DNA of 64,000 nt, taken from the NCBI RefSeq assembly GCF_001514495.1, contig NZ_BCNM01000014.1, forward strand, positions 1 through 64,000, read 5' to 3'. Below are positions 25,245 through 35,134 of this stretch, piece after piece. The notes under the pieces were generated by a model that was not told the origin of the DNA, did not search any database, and worked only from the letters and a program-made list of their open reading frames with translations. Origin of the DNA: Paenibacillus pabuli NBRC 13638 (GTDB taxonomy: Bacteria; Bacillota; Bacilli; Paenibacillales; Paenibacillaceae). The position numbers and the translations under genes are program-made. Each line of letters starts with the position of its first letter. The stretch's first letter is position 1.

Positions 25245-27527
25245 TCACTTAATCGGTACGATACCTTGATCCGTTTTCACTGGGAGCATGCCGCGTGCTT
25301 CCCGTTTCCCAAGAAGCACGTTAATTCCGGCTGAAGTATTTGGCTCCTGCTTCCCATACACGGCAAGCCCCGAGCGCACGTTCTGAAGATGGAGCATCTC
25401 GTAAGGATTACCAAGCGATAACAGCGTGTATCGCTGGTTACGTCTGTTCATCTCATTGATCAGGGTTTGATAGTCGGACCATCCGAACTGACTGGCCACA
25501 TTACGGAATTGATAGGAAGCCAGGATCACGTAATCTGCATGAGACATCGCCTGGAGCGTTTCATTCATCTTTCCTGGACGCATAACGGAAATCTCCGTTT
25601 TTACCGACTCGCTCTTTGCGGCTTGTACCAGTTGCTTCTCAAGCTGGTTCGCCTGTTCTTCTTCGGCTGCAACAATAACAACCCGGTCTCCTTGCTGAAT
25701 TGGATCTGGTTTTGCACCTTCGCGGCTTACCAATAAGGTGACTGCTCGCTCTGCAATGTTCTGTTCAACCATGCGATGGGCCTCCGACCCGATCACATCC
25801 TTCAGCTTGGATAACTTGCTTGCAAGCGATTCGTTGCGTTCAAACAAACCATATTTTGATTTCATTTCCAAAATTCGCTTGACGGACGCGTGGATGGTTT
25901 CCTCCGGTATAGTCCCTTTTTTAACCGCGTTCACAAGGGTTTGATGGGCAGCTGCCGAATCTTGCGGCATGAGGATGATGTCCACACCAGCAGACACCGC
26001 GCGTTCCACCGCTCTATTTCCCCCAAAATGCTCCGCTATCGCGTTCATGGTGAAGGCATCCGAAATAATGATACCGTCGTATCCCATCTCTTCCCGGAGG
26101 AGCCCCGTCAATACCTTTTTGGATAACGTGGCAGGGATCGGCACACTCGTTCCGTCATGGAGTGAAGTAACCTGTTCGTTGTCTACAGCAGGGAAAGCAA
26201 TATGCGCGGTCATGATCATATCTACCCCACTATTGATCGCAGCTTGAAAAGGTTTCAGTTCCACCGCATCAAGCCGCTCTCGGTTATGTTTTAGCACCGG
26301 CATTCCAAGATGGGAATCCACCGTCGTATCGCCATGCCCCGGGAAATGCTTGACTGCTGCGATCATCCCCGATTGCCGTAGGCCTTTGATCGTTGCAAGA
26401 CCCAGACGCGTCACCACATCGGCATCCGAGCCAAACGACCGTATGCCGATAATCGGATTGTCTGGATTGCTGTTAATATCAAGCACTGGTGCAAAATTAA
26501 TCTGCAGCCCAAGTGCCTTCAGCTCCACCCCTGTCAGCCGTCCAGCCGCTTCAGCCAGCGCTGCATCTCCAGTTGCCCCAAGCGCCATTTGACCTGGCAG
26601 ATTCGTCCCGCCCGGGATTCGTTGAATAACGCCACCTTCTTGATCGATGCCAAGAAACAAAGGAATGTCGCCTGCTTCCAATTGCAGATCATGCGTTAGC
26701 GTTGTAACCTGTCTAGCGTCTACAATATTTTTATCAAAAAGAATAAATCCGCCCAAATCTTGGTTATGAATACTGTGCTTCAGTCCATCATTAATGGTCG
26801 TTGTCACTTTACCGTTCCATTGCCTGATGTCAGGCATGAGCATCTGACCGACTTGCTCGCTTATGGTCATATATGAAATGAGCTGATCCCAATCGTGTGC
26901 CTGAATGGCTGCTGCACGTTCGAAACGAATTACTCGCGCCATAAATACGGCAAATTCCGCTCGTGTGACAGGTTGAGCCGGACGATAGGTACCATCCGAA
27001 TAACCGCCTACCAACCCGTTTGAGCTCATGATCCGAATAGGCGCTGCCGCCCAATGCTTGTCCGTATCAGTCAAACTTACGGGATGTCTTCCTTCCACGA
27101 GTGAATACGCGCGTGTGAGGAAGGCCGCAGTCTCTGCACGATTAATCGGTGCATCCGGCTGGAAGGTTCCGTTAGGAAACCCACTGGCAAGTCCATGCTT
27201 TGCCGCAATGGCGATTTCGCGATAAAACGGATGGGTTGTCGGAACATCCGAATATGTCGTTCCTTTCACTGAGCGCTGAAGCTCTTGCGGATAAAGCTCA
27301 CGCACCATGAACGTTACGGCTTGTGCCCGGGTTACAAGCCCCTCGGGCTTAAATATCCCTTTGCCGTAGCCAGCCACAGTTCCCCGTTTGGCCATATATG
27401 AAATACCGTCTTCTGCCCACTTTGAATGCTGCAGATCAACAAATCGCTCTTCCGCAGCTGCATTTCCTGCCCCTAAGAGGATCGCACCAAGAATGGCACC
27501 AATCATTGTCATCCGTTTTAGATGCAT
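25245..27527 (-). CDS. Surface-anchored GH3 beta-N-acetylglucosaminidase-like enzyme with SLH domains
   Basis: 760 residues. Signal peptide (MIGAILGAILLGAGNAAA), three SLH repeats to about residue 200 (each with the AVTFMVREL/TAAFLTRAY/FAVFMARVI-type helix), then a NagZ-type GH3 barrel. The GH3 signature KHFPGHGDTTVDSHLGMP provides the Asp-His dyad and ISDAFTMNAI the nucleophile Asp; a C-terminal sandwich follows. Such enzymes trim GlcNAc from muropeptides or chitin fragments; the SLH domains would fix it to the cell wall. ATG 27527 has AGGAGTG upstream, better than 27581. It is divergent from the LplA-type importer at 27803, a natural pair for cutting and uptake. Confidence 0.9.
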   Translation of the reverse strand: MHLKRMTMIGAILGAILLGAGNAAAEERFVDLQHSKWAEDGISYMAKRGTVAGYGKGIFKPEGLVTRAQAVTFMVRELYPQELQRSVKGTTYSDVPTTHPFYREIAIAAKHGLASGFPNGTFQPDAPINRAETAAFLTRAYSLVEGRHPVSLTDTDKHWAAAPIRIMSSNGLVGGYSDGTYRPAQPVTRAEFAVFMARVIRFERAAAIQAHDWDQLISYMTISEQVGQMLMPDIRQWNGKVTTTINDGLKHSIHNQDLGGFILFDKNIVDARQVTTLTHDLQLEAGDIPLFLGIDQEGGVIQRIPGGTNLPGQMALGATGDAALAEAAGRLTGVELKALGLQINFAPVLDINSNPDNPIIGIRSFGSDADVVTRLGLATIKGLRQSGMIAAVKHFPGHGDTTVDSHLGMPVLKHNRERLDAVELKPFQAAINSGVDMIMTAHIAFPAVDNEQVTSLHDGTSVPIPATLSKKVLTGLLREEMGYDGIIISDAFTMNAIAEHFGGNRAVERAVSAGVDIILMPQDSAAAHQTLVNAVKKGTIPEETIHASVKRILEMKSKYGLFERNESLASKLSKLKDVIGSEAHRMVEQNIAERAVTLLVSREGAKPDPIQQGDRVVIVAAEEEQANQLEKQLVQAAKSESVKTEISVMRPGKMNETLQAMSHADYVILASYQFRNVASQFGWSDYQTLINEMNRRNQRYTLLSLGNPYEMLHLQNVRSGLAVYGKQEPNTSAGINVLLGKREARGMLPVKTDQGIVPIK

Positions 27528-27802
27528 CTGCTTCACTCCTGTTGATGTTCTGTGTTCGATCATTAGACGCTTCCAAGCCACATTTTGTTTCCCTATATGT
27601 AGTCAAGTGAACTGCAAGTAAAAAAAGAATGGGTTCGAAGTAAAATAAGTGCATGATCCTCTTTTTTCATCTCTGCCCCAGTGATTCGAAAGTAAAAAAA
27701 CTTACTGCTGCTCGTCAATAACCTTTATATCACCTGTTCCCTTTCTCGTTTACAATATTTTAAGCAAGTCACCATTAACTATCGCGAAAAAGGGGGAGCA
27801 AT

Positions 27803-29407
27803 ATGAAAAAGAAAACGAAAACCTTGATGTTGTCTTTATGTATGTCGACCTTATTACTCGCAGCCTGTGCAAATGGAAGTAGTAACGAGCAAAGTTCGAC
27901 CAATACAGATTCGGATGCCAACGAGGGTGGAACAACAACCATTCACACGGTAACGTCTGAATACTCTTCTGCGAAATATCCAAAGGGCGATGATATCACA
28001 AACAATGTGTGGATTAAGCGATACAAGGAGAAGTTTAATATCGATGTCAAAACAGATTGGGTCAGTGATGAGTACGATACCAAACTGAATTTGGCTATAG
28101 CATCCAGCGATCTTCCCGATGTGTTCAGGGTCAATCCTTCACAATTGAGGCAGTTGGTCGAAGCGGATATGGTGATGGACCTTACCGATGTCTTTGAGCA
28201 AAACGCTTCAGAGCGTCTCAAAGGCTACATGGAAGCAGATGCGGACAGTTACGAGTCTGGAAAGAAAGACGGTAAGCTGTATGGTATACCGCAGATGCAC
28301 TGGGGATTAATTGACCAACCAGACTTCATCTGGATTCGGAACGATTGGAAAGAAGAACTGGATCTCCAGGATCCGAAATCTGTGGAGGACATCAAGAACA
28401 TTGCATTGAAATTTATGGAAAAGCACGGCGGTTATGGTATTGCTGTAGATCAATCGTTGGATTACCTGAACCTGCTCGCCATTGCATGGAATGCACATCC
28501 GGATATGTGGATGGAGGATAACAGTGGAAAACTGGTGTACGGCTCTGTCCAGCCTGAGATGAAGAATGCGCTGGCTGAGTGGGCGGAATGGTACAAGCGA
28601 GGCATCATTGATCCGGAGTTTGCCATCAAGGACTTTAATGCGATGAACGCTGATATCGTAGCCGGCAAAGTAGGCATGCAGCCTTATTACCAGTGGTGGG
28701 GTTATAATCCGGGTGTCGATACGGTATCCAATCTGGGTAAGGACGCGATCTTTTATCCGTATATCATCCCTGACGTCGATGGAAAGGAAGCGAAACAATC
28801 CATCTTCTTCGCCAACAACAACTACATTGTCATGAAAAAGGGATTCAAGAACCCTCAAGAAGTAATCAAGATTTTGAATGACTACGCTTATATCGTGGAT
28901 GAAGGCAATGGCAAGGAATCCGCTGAAACACTGTCTGCCTTGCTGGACAACGATATTGCTCATGTTGTCGGAGCGTTCCGTGTACTTAATCCGAACTCCG
29001 ATTACGAGCAGTTTGAGGCTGTGTCCACAGCCCTTCAATCCAAGGATACCAGTGGACTCACCACTTCGGGAATGTGGCAAAAATATAACAATAGTGTTGA
29101 GTTCATGAAGAATGCAACACCAGGAGCAGTCGGTGATTATTTGCAACAAGGGGCTCCCAAAAATGCATATGGTCTCGCCAAAAAAGTGCTCGACAGTGAG
29201 AACTATATGAAGACGGCTCTATGGGGGGTTACACCAGAGATCCTGTCGAGCTACGGCACAACGTTGGATGATATCCTGACAGAAGGCTTCACCAAGATCA
29301 TTATGGGTAGCGAAAGTATCGATTATTTCGATGTTGTCGTCCAGAATTGGCGAGCAGCCGGGGGCGATGACGCAACACAGGCAGTCAATGAAGCATACGG
29401 GAAATAA
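27803..29407 (+). CDS. LplA-type oligosaccharide-binding lipoprotein
   Basis: Solute-binding protein of 534 residues, lipobox LLAAC, Ser/Asn/Thr-rich linker, then the long family-1 fold typical of Paenibacillus LplA/YtcQ proteins (DVKTDWVSDEYDTKLNLAIA, LPDVFRVNP). These serve carbohydrate importers with two permeases and a shared MsmX-type ATPase encoded elsewhere; no ATPase is present here. A terminator-like hairpin between it and the permeases would give more binding protein than channel. RBS GGGGGAG. Confidence 0.9.
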   Translation: MKKKTKTLMLSLCMSTLLLAACANGSSNEQSSTNTDSDANEGGTTTIHTVTSEYSSAKYPKGDDITNNVWIKRYKEKFNIDVKTDWVSDEYDTKLNLAIASSDLPDVFRVNPSQLRQLVEADMVMDLTDVFEQNASERLKGYMEADADSYESGKKDGKLYGIPQMHWGLIDQPDFIWIRNDWKEELDLQDPKSVEDIKNIALKFMEKHGGYGIAVDQSLDYLNLLAIAWNAHPDMWMEDNSGKLVYGSVQPEMKNALAEWAEWYKRGIIDPEFAIKDFNAMNADIVAGKVGMQPYYQWWGYNPGVDTVSNLGKDAIFYPYIIPDVDGKEAKQSIFFANNNYIVMKKGFKNPQEVIKILNDYAYIVDEGNGKESAETLSALLDNDIAHVVGAFRVLNPNSDYEQFEAVSTALQSKDTSGLTTSGMWQKYNNSVEFMKNATPGAVGDYLQQGAPKNAYGLAKKVLDSENYMKTALWGVTPEILSSYGTTLDDILTEGFTKIIMGSESIDYFDVVVQNWRAAGGDDATQAVNEAYGK

Positions 29408-29431
29408 TAATGCCATGCCATTGCCAGGAGG

Positions 29432-29458
29432 GGGACGAGAAGGCTCTCGCCCCTTTTT
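29432..29458 (+). terminator. Attenuating terminator between binding protein and permeases
   Basis: Stem GGGACGAGA/TCTCGCCCC (one A-C mismatch), 4-base loop, then five T. Placed inside the operon, it probably lowers permease expression relative to the binding protein. Confidence 0.75.
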
Positions 29459-29581
29459 GAAGATCATAGAATTTATACGTTTTCAGCGGAGCTGAAGGAT
29501 TCGATCATCGCAAGAAAAGCAACCGCTAAACCACGAATGGTTCATCATCGATCGTGCGTCGATCAGAATGGAGGAATATGA

Positions 29582-30472
29582 ATGCTGAGAAAATGGAAGC
29601 AGCAGAGTCCCTATCATCTAATGTTGATCCCAAGCCTGGTCTTAGTCTTCATCTTCAGTTATATCCCTTTTTACGGTCTTATTATTGCATTCCAAAAATA
29701 CAATCCGGGGCTCGGCTTCAACTCGCCATGGGTAGGTTGGGATAATTTTACGCATGTATTTAATCAGCCGAACTTCGTAAGAACCATCTGGAACACCCTG
29801 TACATGTCTGTCTTCAAGATCATCGGCGGCATTATCGTGCCCGTTATTTTCGCATTATTGCTTAATGAAGTGCTGATTAGCGGAGTCAAGCGCACATTTC
29901 AAACTCTGGTATATATTCCGAATTTTCTCTCTTGGGTCATTATGGCCGGTATCATGCTGGATATACTTAGCTCCGATGGCATCATCAACACATTTCTGGG
30001 CGTATTCGGGATTGCGCCGATCTCTTTTCTTGGCACACCATCCATATTCCCATGGACGATGATCGTAAGTGATATCTGGAAGGGGTTCGGCTTTGGTACG
30101 GTTGTTTACTTAGCAGCCCTAACCAGCATCGATCCGGGTCTCTACGAGGCCGCGGTGATCGATGGAGCCAAACGGTGGAAACAGACCATCTACATTACTT
30201 TGCCCCTGCTTATGCCGACGATTGTCTTAATGACGGTGTTGTCACTGGGTAACGTCCTGAACGCAGGTTTTGACCAAATTTATAACCTGTACTCCCCTGT
30301 CGTGTATCAGACCGGTGATATTATTGACACCTATGTATACCGTCTGGGAATTCAGCAGGCACAGTATTCGATTGGAACCGCTGTTGGATTATTCAAATCC
30401 ATCATTTCCAGTGTGCTGGTCGCCGTATCGTATATTCTGGCCTACAGGGTAGCGGGCTATCGAATCTTCTAA
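29582..30472 (+). CDS. LplB-type carbohydrate ABC permease
   Basis: 296 residues, six membrane helices, starting YHLMLIPSLVLVFIFSYIPF. The docking loop ALTSIDPGLYEAAVIDGAKR is the classical EAA motif, followed by WKQTIYITLPLLMPTIV. It belongs to the LplB/YteP branch. RBS TGGAGG seven bases before the ATG. Forms the channel with the next gene, 16 bp downstream. Closely similar in plan to the partial permease at 63762-64000. Confidence 0.93.
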   Translation: MLRKWKQQSPYHLMLIPSLVLVFIFSYIPFYGLIIAFQKYNPGLGFNSPWVGWDNFTHVFNQPNFVRTIWNTLYMSVFKIIGGIIVPVIFALLLNEVLISGVKRTFQTLVYIPNFLSWVIMAGIMLDILSSDGIINTFLGVFGIAPISFLGTPSIFPWTMIVSDIWKGFGFGTVVYLAALTSIDPGLYEAAVIDGAKRWKQTIYITLPLLMPTIVLMTVLSLGNVLNAGFDQIYNLYSPVVYQTGDIIDTYVYRLGIQQAQYSIGTAVGLFKSIISSVLVAVSYILAYRVAGYRIF

Positions 30473-30488
30473 AGGAGGGAATATCCAT

Positions 30489-31379
30489 ATGATCCATGAT
30501 AAAAGTATAGGTAGGCGTGTGTTTCATATCATGAATTACACGATATTGCTCCTGATCTCCCTACTTTGCATCCTGCCGTTTATCAATCTCTTGGCCGTTT
30601 CATTCAGTAGCAGTGCGGCTGTATCTGCTGGCAGTGTTACGTTCTGGCCTATCGAATTCACGACAAAAGCCTATGAATTTGCATTAACTGGAGGGTCATT
30701 TTTTTCCTCTCTGTGGGTTGCCATCCAACGTACCGTTCTCGGAACGTTTGTCAATCTTGTTTTGATCGTGCTGACCGCCTATCCACTTTCCAAATCGAAA
30801 CAAAAATTGATGGGGCGCAATATCTATATGGGGTTTTTCATTGTCACCATGTTATTTAGTGGAGGATTAATCCCAACCTATCTGGTGGTTGTCAAAATGG
30901 GACTGATTGATTCGATTTGGTCTCTGATCCTGCCCGGAGCTCTCCCCGTATTCAGTATGATTATTCTGATGAATTTCATTAGGGGGTTGCCTGAGGAAAT
31001 TGAAGAATCAGCCATCATCGACGGTGCCGGGCCGGTACAGGTATTACTTCGAATTTTACTTCCGCTCCTCAAGCCCGCTCTCGCTACTGTCGGCTTATTT
31101 AGTATCGTCGCCCATTGGAATTCGTGGTTCGATGGCATTATCTATATGAACAATCCAGCGAATTACCCATTACAAAGCTACCTGCAAACTCTTTTGCAGA
31201 GCTTTGAGCAAATCATGCTGAAATCCGGCTCCGATTATACGCAACTGCTATCCATGATGAATGCCAGAACTGGACGGGCCGCTCAAATGTTCTTGGGTGC
31301 CATTCCAATTTTGCTTGTGTATCCGTTCCTCCAGAAGTACTTCACCAAGGGTTTGGTGCTCGGCAGCGTTAAAGGGTAA
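30489..31379 (+). CDS. LplC/YtcP-type carbohydrate ABC permease
   Basis: 296 residues with six helices (first IMNYTILLLISLLCILPFIN) and the docking loop RGLPEEIEESAIIDGAGPVQ. The C-terminus FLGAIPILLVYPFLQKYFTK then GLVLGSVKG is the standard ending of the family. Last gene of the importer; a strong bidirectional terminator separates it from the convergent YesM gene. Confidence 0.93.
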   Translation: MIHDKSIGRRVFHIMNYTILLLISLLCILPFINLLAVSFSSSAAVSAGSVTFWPIEFTTKAYEFALTGGSFFSSLWVAIQRTVLGTFVNLVLIVLTAYPLSKSKQKLMGRNIYMGFFIVTMLFSGGLIPTYLVVVKMGLIDSIWSLILPGALPVFSMIILMNFIRGLPEEIEESAIIDGAGPVQVLLRILLPLLKPALATVGLFSIVAHWNSWFDGIIYMNNPANYPLQSYLQTLLQSFEQIMLKSGSDYTQLLSMMNARTGRAAQMFLGAIPILLVYPFLQKYFTKGLVLGSVKG

Positions 31380-31383
31380 AGCC

Positions 31384-31413
31384 AAAGGCTTGCAGAACTG
31401 ACTGCAAGCCTTT
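31384..31413. terminator. Bidirectional terminator between importer and YesM gene
   Basis: Perfect 12-bp stem AAAGGCTTGCAG/CTGCAAGCCTTT with a 6-base loop. Confidence 0.85.
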
Positions 31414-31449
31414 GTTGTGTATTCAGCCTCTGTTTACCTCAAGAATAAT

Positions 31450-33195
31450 CTACTTATTTTCTAATATGGCAGGCAGCAGAATGGTAAAAATCGTACCTGC
31501 TCCAATTTGACTTGATACCTGTATGCCATAGGACTTGCCAAAATGAAGTTGAATACGTCTCTGCACATTATGCAGGCCGATTCCCGTAGTTCCGGAACTT
31601 GCTTCGCGTTTTTTCTCCATAACGTTCTGAATCGTATCATAATCCATACCGACTCCATTATCAGCGACTTCAATCATAATGTCACAGCCTTTTGGTTGAA
31701 TGCGAATGGTAATGACCCCGTCATCTTCGAGTTCGGCCAGACCATGAAAAATGGCATTTTCCACGATGGGCTGCAGGATCATTTTGGGCATATGGTAATC
31801 CATCAGTTTTTCCTCAATTTCATATCTCATCTGAATACAATCATAGTACCTGACGTTCTGAATGGTCACGTAATTGGCTATATTTTCGATCTCCTCACGG
31901 ATCGTTACGAGGGTTCCATCGGATCTGGTCGCATAGCGGAGCATGGAGATGAGTGCATCTGTCATTTCCACGATTTTGTCAGCTTGCTGCATGGATGCAA
32001 TCCATTTCACCGACCCAAGGGTGTTATACAGGAAATGAGGTTTGATTTGGTCATGGAGCGCACGCATCTCGGCTTTGGCTTTCTCTATTTCTTCCTGCTG
32101 CATCCGCTCGACCATACGCTTCAATTCATGCGACATCTTGTTAAATCGAATGGATAAATGTCCAATCTCGTCTCGCGAGCGTATATGTTCGACTTGTTCA
32201 AACTGCCCCTTCTCGACCAAGGCGATGTTACGCAGCAGTTTCTTAATGGGGGTTGTAATGACATGGGATAGAAAGATGGATATGATGGCAGCAAAAAGAA
32301 ACATGACCATGGCCAGCGTCACCAGATTGCGGCCCAATATTTTGCCATCAGCAGTCAGCTCATCCAAAGGCATATATAAGTATGTTGTCCACTTTTGCTG
32401 ACTTAGGGGACTGGTCACCACGACATTCATAGTTTCGGATGGGCGAACGTTGTCCCGGAATAGTGTTCCAATCAACCGCTCATTCACGTTATATACAATC
32501 TTGTCATTCTCATCGATGATCATGAACCTGGAGCGCAGCCCTTCCTGTAAGTTACGATTAACGATTTCGATGAATTTGATATCAATGCTGACAACGATCA
32601 CCCCAAGCAGTTTCCCGCTAGCGACATCATGAATTTTGCGAGCGTGCGAGACGGCCAGAATTTTATTCTCCAATTGCTCATCCATCCGGGTTGTCAACGT
32701 AATGGTTCGATCTTGATCATGCATGAATTTTTTAAACCACAACTCGTTGGCCACTTTGAAGTTAGGGTCAATGGGTTGGTGAGGACTGACGAACAGATCT
32801 TTTCCCCCGTTCAAATTGTAAAGGTAGATGGAAAATACGCGATCCTTCATCATGATATAGTTCATCAAAATGTTGTAGGCTGCAATCTCATGCTGCTCAT
32901 CCCCATCTCGCAGGAAATCCTGGATGGGAAAGCTTCCTTCATGAGTTGCAGACAGATTGTTGCTTAGCCCGTTACTGGCCAGCAGCGAGATTTTCTCAAT
33001 CTCTTTTAGAAACTCATCAATGCGAATATTGGTCTGTTTGGCCAGATCGCCTAGCAGCTTCGTGTAATTCTGTGCCAACAACCGCTCAGAGGAGTAATAC
33101 GAATTGATTGTCATCACCAATACCGGAAGGATAATGACTGTTATACAAATGATCATGATTTTGTACTGGATTCGAAAGAGTTGGAAACGCCTCAT
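31450..33195 (-). CDS. YesM-type sensor histidine kinase
   Basis: Membrane sensor kinase, 581 residues. Transmembrane helix near residues 10-30, large extracellular sensor domain to about 285, second helix (LVTLAMVMFLFAAIISIFLS), HAMP, then the His_kinase segment IKPHFLYNTLGSVKWIASM with the phosphorylated His and a GHKL ATPase domain (VENAIFHGL, GVGMD, GIGLHNVQRR). ATG 33195 has AGAGGTG upstream; the GTG at 33204 is part of that site. It is first-position partner to the YesN gene (22-bp gap). It probably senses the sugar-loaded LplA protein or an extracellular glycan. Confidence 0.9.
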   Translation of the reverse strand: MRRFQLFRIQYKIMIICITVIILPVLVMTINSYYSSERLLAQNYTKLLGDLAKQTNIRIDEFLKEIEKISLLASNGLSNNLSATHEGSFPIQDFLRDGDEQHEIAAYNILMNYIMMKDRVFSIYLYNLNGGKDLFVSPHQPIDPNFKVANELWFKKFMHDQDRTITLTTRMDEQLENKILAVSHARKIHDVASGKLLGVIVVSIDIKFIEIVNRNLQEGLRSRFMIIDENDKIVYNVNERLIGTLFRDNVRPSETMNVVVTSPLSQQKWTTYLYMPLDELTADGKILGRNLVTLAMVMFLFAAIISIFLSHVITTPIKKLLRNIALVEKGQFEQVEHIRSRDEIGHLSIRFNKMSHELKRMVERMQQEEIEKAKAEMRALHDQIKPHFLYNTLGSVKWIASMQQADKIVEMTDALISMLRYATRSDGTLVTIREEIENIANYVTIQNVRYYDCIQMRYEIEEKLMDYHMPKMILQPIVENAIFHGLAELEDDGVITIRIQPKGCDIMIEVADNGVGMDYDTIQNVMEKKREASSGTTGIGLHNVQRRIQLHFGKSYGIQVSSQIGAGTIFTILLPAILENK

Positions 33196-33217
33196 AAGAT
33201 GCACCTCTATTCACGGA

Positions 33218-34840
33218 TTACATCGACCCCTGCTGCAGTTCCCGATATTCCTCGGGAGTATACCCTACAGATTTCTTAAAAATCTTACTGAAATACGTGT
33301 AATTGTGGTAACCTACTTTCTCTGCAATTTCATAGACCTTCCATTTCCTGCTGAACAGATAAGCCTTCGCATGTTCGATCCGAACTCGGGTCAAGTATGA
33401 GATAAAGTTCTCTCCCTTCTCCTGCTTGAACAATCGGCTGAGATACGATGGATTGACATTAATTTGGTTAGCTATACTTTGCAATGAAATATCCTCGGCA
33501 TAATACTTGTCGATCAACTCAATGGCAAGATCTGTGTAGTTACGTTCCTGCATGATCTCGGAATCGGCTTTAAAGTAATACACAATATGAGCCAGCATAT
33601 CCTGGTGAATATCCTCCCAATACTCTCCCTTCAGAACGATTTCATAAGGGGATCTCTCCGTAAAAGAAGGCTTGCCTCTCTCTGCAGCCCGCGATAAATG
33701 GGAGTGAATGATTTCCATTACCATAATATACTGCTTACGGATACTGCTCTCATCCGCTTGCAGCGTCTCCAGACTACATCGTATTCCTGCAAGGAAATCC
33801 TCTGCCTTTTTGTAGTCTTTACTTACCCACAATTTTAGAAAGTCTCGTTCTTGCTGGGAGCTCAGCATTCCATTCACTTCTTTGCGAACTGGAGCTCGAA
33901 TCACGTCCTCGTAATACAGCAACTGGTTGCTGCCTGTGAAGAAACCCTGCCTTAAGGCGAATTCCGCTTCCTGGCACGCCTTTCTAATGCAATGGAAACC
34001 GAAAACGATTGTACTTACACCCGCTGTAAGCGATAAATTCATAAAGTCCTTTATGGAAGATAGAAGCTTAGTACATCGTTTGTTTATATCGGTGTGTACT
34101 GATCCATTCTCAGGACAGACGTTGATCATAATCCAATATTCAGACGAACTTTCAACAAAAATCTCCTTCTCCCATTTGGACGGAATAATCTCTTCCATAA
34201 TATTAAGAATGGAGAATCGGAGTAGTTTCTCTCCCTTCTCCACATATTTCCTCTTAGCATCCTCGTAATAGTTCACGATGAATTTGATGACGACCATCTG
34301 ATCCGATCTGATGCGTAAATGCAATTCTTCAGCTTTGGTAACAATCTCCTTTTCATTTATGAATCCGCTTACAACATCTTGAAAGAAGCTATCCTTCAGA
34401 TGTCTCATACTCTTTGAATAATCGTATGCCATAGAAGGGATATTTGTCGGGTTAACCTGTTCGCTCTGCAATTTCTGTTCCATGGCGGCCAGGAGATCGA
34501 TCAGGGAGGTTTCCGTAATCTCGCTTTTAATCAAGTAGTCTGCGGCACCCAATTTTAATGCCTCTTTCACATAATGAAATTCGTCAAAATTACTAAGAAT
34601 GACATACTTACAGGATTTCAATACACTCGAAGCTTCTTGTATAAGCTGTAACCCATCCATGATCGGCATTTTGATATCCGTAATGATTAGATCGGGATCC
34701 ACTTCAAGCGCAAGATCCAACGCCTCTTTTCCGTTTCCTGCTTCACCAACGACTTGGAAATTGTACTCTTCCCAACTCAGCATGGAACGAATTCCAACCC
34801 GCATGAGTAATTCATCATCTACGATCATCAGTTTGTACAT
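33218..34840 (-). CDS. YesN-type response regulator with AraC DNA-binding domain
   Basis: 540 residues. Receiver domain at the N-terminus with phosphorylation Asp in ITDIKMPIMDG and the Lys in DYLIKSE; a long linker region; C-terminal AraC pair (LQSIANQINVNPSYLSRLF and VYEIAEKVGYHNYTYFSKIF). ATG 34840 has TGGAGGAACT upstream; ATG 34852 overlaps it. Partner of the YesM kinase; the expected target is the neighbouring LplABC operon and perhaps the GH3 gene. Confidence 0.92.
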   Translation of the reverse strand: MYKLMIVDDELLMRVGIRSMLSWEEYNFQVVGEAGNGKEALDLALEVDPDLIITDIKMPIMDGLQLIQEASSVLKSCKYVILSNFDEFHYVKEALKLGAADYLIKSEITETSLIDLLAAMEQKLQSEQVNPTNIPSMAYDYSKSMRHLKDSFFQDVVSGFINEKEIVTKAEELHLRIRSDQMVVIKFIVNYYEDAKRKYVEKGEKLLRFSILNIMEEIIPSKWEKEIFVESSSEYWIMINVCPENGSVHTDINKRCTKLLSSIKDFMNLSLTAGVSTIVFGFHCIRKACQEAEFALRQGFFTGSNQLLYYEDVIRAPVRKEVNGMLSSQQERDFLKLWVSKDYKKAEDFLAGIRCSLETLQADESSIRKQYIMVMEIIHSHLSRAAERGKPSFTERSPYEIVLKGEYWEDIHQDMLAHIVYYFKADSEIMQERNYTDLAIELIDKYYAEDISLQSIANQINVNPSYLSRLFKQEKGENFISYLTRVRIEHAKAYLFSRKWKVYEIAEKVGYHNYTYFSKIFKKSVGYTPEEYRELQQGSM

Positions 34841-34976
34841 GAGTTCCTCCAATGTTCTTTAGTTATATCCTTTTCGCCAATATACCTTTTAATGACATTC
34901 TTATCCACCAATGCTGGACAGAAACATGTAATTGCAGAAACGGAAATTCAGTTCATCAGCATCATTATATTAAACA

Positions 34977-35020
34977 AACTCAAAGAGACTTGTCCACTTG
35001 TTGGCAAGTCTCTTTGAGTT
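34977..35020. repeat. 16-bp perfect inverted repeat
   Basis: Arms AACTCAAAGAGACTTG and CAAGTCTCTTTGAGTT around a 12-base loop, in the gap between the divergent yesN and dedA starts. There is no T-run after either arm and no coding end nearby, so it looks more like a relic terminator or a regulatory hairpin than an active terminator. Confidence 0.6.
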
Positions 35021-35049
35021 GAGTGTAATCCTTGGTCTTCACGATGTAA

Positions 35050-35068
35050 TCTTTAGATTTTCTTTAGA
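35050..35068 (+). promoter_or_regulatory. Putative OmpR-family regulator box upstream of dedA operon
   Basis: Direct repeat TCTTTAGA (35050-35057) and TCTTTAGA (35061-35068), spaced 11 bp start to start, which suits an OmpR-type dimer. It is about 33 bp before a good -10 TATGAT (35101-35106) with a poor -35, as expected for an activated promoter. The operon encodes its own OmpR-type regulator. Confidence 0.55.
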
Positions 35069-35134
35069 AATATCCTCCTTATTTCCTTCGTTTTTTTCAT
35101 TATGATTTCTACATCGACATAAGGAGGTGAAGAA

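Noticed and set aside
28307..29149. 280-codon minus-strand frame opposite the LplA-type gene
   Set aside because: Antisense shadow of a well-supported lipoprotein gene, with no family resemblance and no ribosome site.
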